From: SAR324 cluster bacterium
Lineage (GTDB): Bacteria > Bdellovibrionota > UBA2361 > JAAZON01
Direction: 5' to 3'
Assembly: GCA_012797725.1 (NCBI GenBank)
Contig: JAAZON010000410.1
Location: 1-8,762, forward strand
DNA: 8,762 nucleotides
Each line of letters begins with the position of its first letter. Positions within the stretch are counted from its first letter, which is position 1. Of this stretch, positions 1 to 5,030 are shown piece by piece. The notes under the pieces were generated by a model. That model had not been told where the DNA came from, made no database searches, and saw only the letters and a program-made list of their open reading frames with translations. The position numbers and the translations under genes are program-made.

Positions 1-162
1 ATGGAGGAGATTTTTTGTCCAGTTTGAATAGAGAAGTGCAAAGAAAAGCACCACAAAAAAACCAAAAATCAGGCGATTGCGGACGCGTCGCATCCGAAGC
101 CTTTTAATTTCAGCTATTTCCTGTTCTTTGTATTTGCTTAGCGAACCTGAATCCAAAACCAT
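1..162 (-). CDS. Partial gene, small membrane protein of unknown function (3' end off the left edge)
   Basis: Reading the minus strand from ATG at 162 gives 54 codons with no stop down to position 1, so the gene is cut by the window edge. An in-frame TGA lies two codons upstream of this ATG, so it is the first possible start. The N-terminal ~30 residues are highly charged and helical-looking (EIAEIKRLRMRRVRNR at about 15-30), followed by one hydrophobic segment (about 31-46, LIFGFFVVLFFALLY) that looks like a membrane anchor with the N-terminus in the cytoplasm. An internal ATG (codon 24, position 93) has a better ribosome-binding site, AAAGG six bases upstream, and may be the real start. I do not recognise the family. 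It is divergent from the T4SS operon and shares its upstream region with it. That it is a gene is an inference from the open frame and the protein-like composition. Confidence 0.55.
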   Translation of the reverse strand, partial: MVLDSGSLSKYKEQEIAEIKRLRMRRVRNRLIFGFFVVLFFALLYSNWTKNLLH

Positions 163-230
163 TTCTCATAAATAACATAGTTTCATCGCTTTGTCCTGCG
201 GCTTGAATCAGTTCAGCTAGGAAAATCTTG

Positions 231-307
231 AGTCTATCAAAAATTACAACCATCTAAGTCTATATCATAGTCTTGTCATTCATTTTGTGCTTGGGCAATT
301 AAGTCTA
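231..307 (+). repeat. Three direct AGTCTA repeats upstream of the operon
   Basis: AGTCTA occurs at 231-236, 257-262 and 302-307, the last two preceded by A. Start-to-start spacing is 26 and 45 bases, so they are not a regular iteron array. They could be regulator-binding half sites in the divergent promoter region, but a six-base match in AT-rich DNA may be chance. Confidence 0.25.
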
Positions 308-341
308 ATGTTCTTAGAGCTTGAGCAGAAAAACTATGTAG

Positions 342-375
342 CCTTTTTTTTTAGGGCTTCATAACAAAAAAAAGG
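342..375. repeat. 10-bp inverted repeat, A/T-tract hairpin
   Basis: The left arm CC plus eight T (342-351) pairs perfectly with eight A plus GG (366-375) around a 14-base loop. The stem is almost only A-T pairs, so as RNA it is weak. It lies about 75 bases before the first plus-strand gene. It could be a leader hairpin, a bent-DNA or UP-like element, or simply a chance pairing of two homopolymer runs. No plus-strand gene ends upstream, so a terminator role for one is unlikely. Confidence 0.35.
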
Positions 376-436
376 GAACTTGTATTTTTTTCAATTTCCA
401 AGACGTGTTCGATTTAGGTCAAATTATTGCATTAAA

Positions 437-442
437 AAGGGA
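437..442 (+). promoter_or_regulatory. Ribosome-binding site fixing the start of the 148-aa gene
   Basis: AAGGGA is followed by six bases and ATG at 449. The same reading frame is open further upstream (to about 380), but only the ATG at 449 has this site and only it places a signal peptide at the N-terminus. Confidence 0.7.
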
Positions 443-448
443 TTGCTA

Positions 449-895
449 ATGGCTAACATATTGATAACAATCATTTTATCTCTTGGGATTTGTGTTTTTC
501 AAGTCTTTGCTGAGGATCCAAGGCCTACAACAAATGCAAAGCCTTCAACTACACAAAGCATTAAAAAAAGTACCCAAAAAGACACTAAGGTGCCTATTGC
601 AAAGGAATCAATCAAGAAAGGTATATCCATTGATGAAGCTCAAGGTTCAAGGCTCTCTGCGGCAATAGGACACTTTTCTCGAGCTAGGCATTTATTGATT
701 TCAGCGGTTCATGAGTTTGATGCGGGCACAAAAATTGCGAACCCAGATTTATTATTAGATTCAAATACTTGGCGCAAAGAGGTACTTAGGCAAGCTTCTG
801 AACTTGAGGTCGTCCTAGCTCCCCAGGCCGCACAAGCTAAGGGGGGTATTAAATACCAAGGAGATTCGCGACTTTTGACTGAATCAAAGAACTAG
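449..895 (+). CDS. Secreted (signal-peptide) protein of unknown function, first gene of the operon
   Basis: The 148-aa product begins with a hydrophobic stretch (residues 4-20) ending in VFA followed by ED, a standard signal peptidase I site after residue 21, so the mature protein should be periplasmic. Residues ~25-65 are rich in T, S, K and P and are probably disordered. Residues ~70-135 look helical, with RARHLLISAVHEFDAG, a central WRKEV and ASELEVVL. The signal peptide lacks positive charges near the start codon, which is slightly unusual. It occupies the place of the pilin gene traA in F, but it has only one hydrophobic segment (the signal) and lacks the two long helices of TraA, so I do not call it a pilin. 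I do not recognise the family. Its position and export suggest a T4SS accessory protein; that is inference. Confidence 0.75.
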   Translation: MANILITIILSLGICVFQVFAEDPRPTTNAKPSTTQSIKKSTQKDTKVPIAKESIKKGISIDEAQGSRLSAAIGHFSRARHLLISAVHEFDAGTKIANPDLLLDSNTWRKEVLRQASELEVVLAPQAAQAKGGIKYQGDSRLLTESKN

Positions 896-933
896 TTATT
901 GCCGATAAAAAGGTGGGAGAAGTTTATTCTCTA

Positions 934-938
934 AGAGG
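934..938 (+). promoter_or_regulatory. Ribosome-binding site favouring the ATG at 949
   Basis: AGAGG lies ten bases before ATG 949. The frame extends back to a GTG at 913, but that codon has no purine-rich site at a proper distance, so 949 is preferred. Confidence 0.45.
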
Positions 939-948
939 CGAGCTCTTT

Positions 949-1356
949 ATGGACAACGGTGAGGAAATACCCTGCTTGAATGAAAGCTGGACTTTTGCTG
1001 GTGCTAAAGCTACGGAGTGGATTGCTGGTCTTGCCGGCATGATGATCTTCACTGAAGTGGCTGGTGCTAATGCGGCCCGTTCTATGCCCCTGCTTTTGAC
1101 AGTTTGGGTTTTGACAACTTTTGGGTTGGCAATTTTAAGAAGGCAGTTTCCTGATGAAGAGCGTGGGGTTCGAAATTATTTCTTGGACGCACTAGGTTTT
1201 GCACCTCCCGGAATACCAAAGCCTGCCTCGATACAGCCTTATTGGAGTGGAGCTCCCATGAAGTTTTTGAAGGACGATACTTGGTTCAAAAAGCTGGATC
1301 TAGACAGGATATTTGAAGAAGATGTCAATAAGTCAAGAAGAGAAAAAGAGGAATAG
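949..1356 (+). CDS. traL: TraL/VirB3-like inner-membrane protein, with a C-terminal extension
   Basis: The 135-aa product (147 aa if started at GTG 913) has two adjacent hydrophobic segments, about residues 21-40 and 46-63, followed by RRQF and a soluble, charged C-terminus of ~70 residues. Two helices near the N-terminus, followed by a short amphipathic stretch (GVRNYFLDALGF) and a proline-rich turn, match the TraL/VirB3 layout, and the gene lies directly before traE as in the F operon. VirB3-type proteins sit in the inner membrane and associate with the VirB4/TraC ATPase. F TraL is only about 90 residues, so the acidic and basic tail here is extra. The call rests on topology and position more than on diagnostic residues. 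The gene is 21 bases before traE. Confidence 0.55.
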   Translation: MDNGEEIPCLNESWTFAGAKATEWIAGLAGMMIFTEVAGANAARSMPLLLTVWVLTTFGLAILRRQFPDEERGVRNYFLDALGFAPPGIPKPASIQPYWSGAPMKFLKDDTWFKKLDLDRIFEEDVNKSRREKEE

Positions 1357-1377
1357 CAAAAAGGAAATAAGGTTTCA

Positions 1378-2037
1378 ATGAAGAAGATGGCAATCCCAAA
1401 AGTCTCAGAGCTTCTCAAAGACAGCACAAAGCAAAGTGTTAGGAGTGAAACTGACACTATTAAAATTTGGGAAGCTTACAAAGATCAGGCTGCTCTTTGG
1501 AGAGCCATCGCACTGCTTCAGATTCCAGCAACAGCTATGGCTCTCGTTCTTGCTCTTATTCTTTGGAGCACTCGCTCTATTACATTGAATGTGCCAGCGA
1601 AACCTCTTCCTGGCGTATATGCTGTACATGAACTCAGAGACAATGAATTTATTAATGTCGCAACAGAATTTATTAATCTTGTAGCGACATATAAACCTAA
1701 TGTTGCACGCCGTCAATTTGAGAAAGCAAGCGAAATGCTTATTGAGCCCATGTTGAGTTACTTCAAGACTAATATTCTTAACGATGAACTAAAAGCAATT
1801 GAGACAACCGGACGCACACAGTTTTTCTTTCCCGATCCTTCAAAGACAACAATCCAAAGAGATGGGAAAAATGTGATTGTAGTTTTCAGAGGAGATCGAA
1901 CAAAAATCATTGGAGGAAGAGACGCACCTCCTACACCGGCAATGTATGAGATTACAATGACCACAATCCCAAGGAATATTCTCAATCCCTATGGCATAGT
2001 GATCTCAAACGTAATTTTTGAGTCCAAGAAGGAATAA
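1378..2037 (+). CDS. traE: TraE, VirB8-like inner-membrane T4SS protein
   Basis: The 219-aa product has a cytoplasmic N-terminus of ~42 residues, one transmembrane helix (about 44-63) and a periplasmic domain. Within the latter, EFINLVATYKPN, followed by a helix around FEKASEMLIEPMLSYF, then TGRTQFFFPDP and VIVVFRGDRTK, follow the arrangement of TraE of F (a conserved FI-L motif, then strands of an NTF2-like VirB8 fold). In T4SS, VirB8/TraE proteins are periplasmic assembly hubs linking the inner-membrane complex to the core. It is followed by traK and traB as in F. DotI/IcmL of I-type systems has the same fold, so a family-level call of VirB8-like is safest. AAGG five bases before ATG 1378 supports this start; ATG 1387 is an alternative. 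The stop is two bases before traK. Confidence 0.85.
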   Translation: MKKMAIPKVSELLKDSTKQSVRSETDTIKIWEAYKDQAALWRAIALLQIPATAMALVLALILWSTRSITLNVPAKPLPGVYAVHELRDNEFINVATEFINLVATYKPNVARRQFEKASEMLIEPMLSYFKTNILNDELKAIETTGRTQFFFPDPSKTTIQRDGKNVIVVFRGDRTKIIGGRDAPPTPAMYEITMTTIPRNILNPYGIVISNVIFESKKE

Positions 2038-2039
2038 TA

Positions 2040-2867
2040 GTGAGAAGAATGAGGAGTATGATGAGAACATTAAAAAGAAATATCTCGCTGATTACAAAAG
2101 TGCTTGCTTTAATTGTGGCAGCATCTTTGCCGCTTCAATCACTTGCGCGCGACGTTGATTATAACGATCAGGAACTGGAAGTATACGTTAATCCTGGTGA
2201 ACCTACTCAAATACAGTTTCCAGATCGAATCAGCGGAGGCTTTAAGAAGAAGACTTCTGTAATAACTATAGACAAAAAAGATACTGATCTAGTTGTATTT
2301 GCCCAAGACGCTTTGCCAGAAAGTGGTGAAGTCATCATAGTCAGACTGGAAGATGGACGCTCCTATTCTCTAAGAATTCGAAAAGCTGGCCCTGCTGCTG
2401 CAAGAGACGACATAGTAAGAATTGAAGACTCGAGGCCAGCAGTCTCATACGGGAAGGAAGAAGATGAAACTCCTGCCTATAGAAATAGAAATTTCCCTTA
2501 TGCGCCAACAAATGTTGTGAGCGGACTTATGAGAGAAATGATACTCGCTGCGGAGTTTGGCAAATCGTCAATATCTGGATATCGGGCGAGTGACCGATAT
2601 GCGGGGCAGATAGTGCTAGACGATGGCACATTGAGAGCCACTGTGGATAAAATTTTCCTTGGTCCAAATCTGTGGGGGTATGTACTTGACGTCGAGAACC
2701 TTCTGGATCAAACACAGAAGTTAAATCCTGCCACTTTCCGTATGGATGGAACGCGGGCAATATCTGCGCGAAATTGGGAATTAGCCCCCCAACCTAAGAC
2801 CGTGGAACAGAAGGTAGCTAATCAGCACAGGACGAAGTTGTATGTTGTAACAAGATCCAAGCAGTAG
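2040..2867 (+). CDS. traK: TraK, VirB9-like outer-membrane core protein
   Basis: The 275-aa product has an arginine-rich n-region, a hydrophobic core (about 15-33) and a likely signal peptidase site after SLA (residue 36), so it is periplasmic. The mature N-terminus (EVYVNPGEPTQIQFPDRI, then VITIDKKDTDLVVF) is the beta-rich TraK/VirB9 N-terminal domain. The C-terminus (residues ~210-272, ending TKLYVVTR) matches the small C-terminal domain that binds the TraV lipoprotein and TraB in the outer-membrane core. F TraK is about 240 residues, so the length fits. DotH/IcmK is the I-type counterpart. AAGGA six bases before GTG 2040 supports this start and suggests coupling to traE; ATG 2061, preceded by GAGGAG at short spacing, also keeps the whole signal peptide and cannot be ruled out. 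Confidence 0.85.
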   Translation: MRRMRSMMRTLKRNISLITKVLALIVAASLPLQSLARDVDYNDQELEVYVNPGEPTQIQFPDRISGGFKKKTSVITIDKKDTDLVVFAQDALPESGEVIIVRLEDGRSYSLRIRKAGPAAARDDIVRIEDSRPAVSYGKEEDETPAYRNRNFPYAPTNVVSGLMREMILAAEFGKSSISGYRASDRYAGQIVLDDGTLRATVDKIFLGPNLWGYVLDVENLLDQTQKLNPATFRMDGTRAISARNWELAPQPKTVEQKVANQHRTKLYVVTRSKQ

Positions 2868-2878
2868 CTGGAGGAAGT

Positions 2879-4045
2879 ATGAAGCAAAAAATACAGGATT
2901 TTTTATTGCGATTGCAGAGCGAAAAAAAGATGCAATTTATTGTCGGAGCTGTGGTAATAGGCCTGGCTTTAATGTTTCTCTTCCCTTCTGAACAAAAACG
3001 AGTGAAGCGTCCTATTGCTACAAAGGAAGTAAAAACCGCAAAATTAACAGATAACGAGTCGTATAATGATCTTTTAACTCGCTTAGCGCCTGATATTCAA
3101 AAACAAGAAAACAAGATTAATCAGATTGAAGATAAATTAAGTGGACTGGACAAGAAAATCGACGAAAATTCAGACCGGGTTGCCGAGATATTCAAGAAAC
3201 TCATGGAGAAAATGCAGCAGTCACAGCAACAACAAGGAATCGCTCAAAGTGGAACTGAGGTTTCAGCCCCTCCTCCAATTGATGTTCCTGACATGGGTAC
3301 TTCTATGGGTGGAGGCATGCAACAGATTTCTGAAATGGAGTCATTTGTTAACGAGCAACAAGACATTGCTCCTCCAGTAAAAACTGGCCCAGAGGCTTCT
3401 GCATTTATTGGTGCTGGTGACTCGGTTCGCGTAAAGCTGCTTGCGGGAGTTAATGCTCCAACGGATGGAACCCCCTACCCTGTGGTTCTTAAACTTTGTG
3501 GTGATGTCTATGGGCCCGATGGCTCTGCACTCCCACTTGGAGAAGCAAGATTAATTGCTGCGGCGCAAGGATCCATTACAGACTCTCGTGCTTTATTTAG
3601 ACTTACCAGTTTAAATCTTAGACTTCCAGATGGACGACGTATTGTGAAGAGAGTTGACGGATGGGTCGTTGGAGAAGATGGAATTCGGGGTATGCAAGGC
3701 GTGTTAATTGACCCCCTTGGAAAAGCCATAGGTGGAGCAATGATGGCCGGAGCAGTCCAGGGCTTTGGTTCGGCACTTGAAATGAACAATGTTTCGATAC
3801 AAGACGGTGGTATTTTTGGAACCGAGACTTGGAATGTCACAGGCAATCCATGGGAGTTTGCCCTTGGCAGAAGCATAAAGGAAGGAGCAAACGAGTGGAG
3901 TGACATTATAAAGGATAGAGTAAAGAACATGGTTCCTGTTGTTCAAGTTCTTTCTGGACGTGAAGCCACTGCTGTGTTTGCCAAGTCCGTTTCTATCAAA
4001 GGACTTTACGAAGTTTTAACTCAAGGCGATGAATCTGGTGAATAA
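2879..4045 (+). CDS. traB: TraB, VirB10-like envelope-spanning T4SS protein
   Basis: The 388-aa product has a short cytoplasmic N-terminus, one transmembrane helix (about 19-36), a coiled coil (about 63-113, many KI-xx-IEDKL-type heptads) ending in a glutamine run, a glycine/methionine/proline-rich linker (~115-160), and the TraB/VirB10 beta-barrel domain from about 175. Inside the barrel are RVKLLAGVNAP, a CGDVYGPDG segment and GWVVGEDGIRGMQG, all typical of TraB. The small-residue helix AIGGAMMAGAVQGFGSAL (about 283-300) is at the place of the VirB10 antenna that reaches the outer membrane. F TraB is about 475 residues, so this is a compact version with a shorter linker. GGAGGA is three bases before the ATG's flanking AGT. 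It should join inner- and outer-membrane parts of the channel with TraK and TraV. Confidence 0.92.
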   Translation: MKQKIQDFLLRLQSEKKMQFIVGAVVIGLALMFLFPSEQKRVKRPIATKEVKTAKLTDNESYNDLLTRLAPDIQKQENKINQIEDKLSGLDKKIDENSDRVAEIFKKLMEKMQQSQQQQGIAQSGTEVSAPPPIDVPDMGTSMGGGMQQISEMESFVNEQQDIAPPVKTGPEASAFIGAGDSVRVKLLAGVNAPTDGTPYPVVLKLCGDVYGPDGSALPLGEARLIAAAQGSITDSRALFRLTSLNLRLPDGRRIVKRVDGWVVGEDGIRGMQGVLIDPLGKAIGGAMMAGAVQGFGSALEMNNVSIQDGGIFGTETWNVTGNPWEFALGRSIKEGANEWSDIIKDRVKNMVPVVQVLSGREATAVFAKSVSIKGLYEVLTQGDESGE

Positions 4046-4064
4046 GGGAAAATAGGAGAAGAAG

Positions 4065-4523
4065 ATGTATTATAAAAATAATATCAGAAAAATCATTGTT
4101 ATGATTCTTGTAATCGGGACTCTGTCTTCCTGTAACACTATGGCCAAGGTTCTAAATCCCTTTCAAGAAACTCCTGGACCAGAAGCCTATCTGGGAGAAA
4201 AGAATGATAAAGCGCTTGCAGAAGACACGCAAAAGGCAGACAAAGCTCGAGCTGCCTTAGAGGCCATGTCAAGCTACCAGCGCACTCATGCGCCACAGCC
4301 CTATAATCCAGTAATCCAGCCTGCGGTGGTGCGTCTCATGTGGATACCAGACCATCTCAACAAATATGGAGATTTAGTGCCTTCTCATTACTATTATCTC
4401 AAAGTTAAATCTGACGAATTCGCAGCTCAAGATGCTTTCGAACTTGAGGGACAGCTTCACAAAAAAGGCGTTGGCCCCGATTCTTCAATACCCTTCGCAT
4501 ATGAAAAGGATGCTGAACAATAA
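4065..4523 (+). CDS. traV: TraV-like outer-membrane lipoprotein
   Basis: The 152-aa product has a lipoprotein signal peptide with lipobox LSSC, lipidated Cys at residue 23 and Asn at +2, which does not signal inner-membrane retention. Residues ~40-70 form a charged helix, then a proline-rich stretch (APQPYNP). The key evidence is RLMWIPDHLNKYGDL followed by HYYYLKV (about 90-113), which matches the C-terminal signature of TraV (V/I-W-I-P-x-x-x-x-x-G-D-L then an aromatic YxY strand). TraV is the VirB7 counterpart of F systems: it anchors TraK and TraB to the outer membrane. Its place directly after traB agrees with F, where traV lies a few genes later. AGGAG six bases before ATG 4065 fixes the start. 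Cysteines other than Cys23 are absent, unlike some TraV proteins. Confidence 0.75.
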   Translation: MYYKNNIRKIIVMILVIGTLSSCNTMAKVLNPFQETPGPEAYLGEKNDKALAEDTQKADKARAALEAMSSYQRTHAPQPYNPVIQPAVVRLMWIPDHLNKYGDLVPSHYYYLKVKSDEFAAQDAFELEGQLHKKGVGPDSSIPFAYEKDAEQ

Positions 4524-4538
4524 GTCTAAGGTAATTCT

Positions 4539-5030
4539 ATGAAGAGACTCATTACTATTGTATTAATCAGCGCACTATCAACAGCCTGTTCCGATTTGAA
4601 GCCATATGAGCCCCAATCTGAAAGAAAGGACTTCTTTTATCCTGTTCGACAGCTTCCTCCAGAACCTGTTTACAGCAGATTAAAGTATGTTTATTTGCCT
4701 GATGTAATCCCTGAAGCGCCGACTGGTGAAAGTGCTAACAGGATAGATCCAAAAATCCATCTTACAGTGACAAACAGTACTTTGGAGCGCACAGCGCAGG
4801 CGCTGGCAGAGACAGTACATTACAAAGGTTTTATTGCCCAAGAAATTGCTCAACAGCCCTATTCATGTGATTTATCTGGAACTGTTGATGAAGTAGCTGA
4901 GAATATTTCTAGTGATTCCAATATTGATGTTGTTGTGGATCATAGTCAAAGAGAAATAAGATTTCTACCACGTACATCGGTTCCACCAAGGTTGCCAGAG
5001 GATTCAAATGAGCATCAATCGAATAACTAG
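4539..5030 (+). CDS. DotD-like lipoprotein with a secretin-N0-like domain
   Basis: The 163-aa product starts with a short signal peptide and Cys at residue 17 within LSTAC. The residue at -3 is Ser rather than the usual Leu, so the lipobox is acceptable but not ideal. Residues ~20-70 are proline-rich linker. Residues ~73-148 look like a secretin N0 / STN fold: a strand (IHLTVTN), a helix carrying LERTAQALAETV, a strand, a further helix (VDEVAENISSDSNI) and a last strand pair ending IRFLP. This is the architecture of DotD of Dot/Icm (and TraH of I-type plasmids), an outer-membrane core lipoprotein of similar length. The F operon has no such gene between traV and traC. AAGG seven bases before ATG 4539 supports the start. 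The last 23 bases overlap traC, so translation is probably coupled. A different STN-domain lipoprotein is the main alternative. Confidence 0.6.
   Translation: MKRLITIVLISALSTACSDLKPYEPQSERKDFFYPVRQLPPEPVYSRLKYVYLPDVIPEAPTGESANRIDPKIHLTVTNSTLERTAQALAETVHYKGFIAQEIAQQPYSCDLSGTVDEVAENISSDSNIDVVVDHSQREIRFLPRTSVPPRLPEDSNEHQSNN

Larger units (their letters stand above)
163..448. other. Divergent intergenic region, no gene seen
   Basis: About 290 bases lie between the minus-strand gene and the first plus-strand gene. I find no convincing open frame on either strand. The region should hold promoters for both directions, but I could not pick a -35/-10 pair with good matches and correct spacing on either strand. 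It contains a perfect 10-bp AT-rich inverted repeat (342-375), three AGTCTA copies (231, 257, 302) and several runs of A or T that could bend DNA or act as UP elements. No tRNA, CRISPR or origin-like iteron array is evident. Confidence 0.6.

Noticed and set aside
260..270. CTATATCATAG as an operator palindrome or minus-strand -10 (TATGAT)
   Set aside because: Arms are only four bases and no -35 element lies at a proper distance on the minus strand.
273..309. TTGTCA as a plus-strand -35 with TCTAAT as -10
   Set aside because: The spacing is about 25 bases, too long for a standard promoter.
483..668. Plus-strand open frame overlapping the first operon gene
   Set aside because: Out of frame with a protein that has a clear signal peptide and ribosome-binding site; the translated product is low-complexity and has no recognisable features.
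449..895. Pilin (TraA) assignment for the first operon gene
   Set aside because: Position fits, but the mature protein has no hydrophobic helices, which F-type pilins require.
1405..1985. Two minus-strand frames opposite traE
   Set aside because: Both are fully antisense to a strong TraE-like protein and show no motif or start signal of their own.
3508..3930. 140-codon minus-strand open frame inside traB
   Set aside because: It lies wholly within a well-supported TraB gene, has no ribosome-binding site or family features, and its composition is that expected from the complement of a coding strand.
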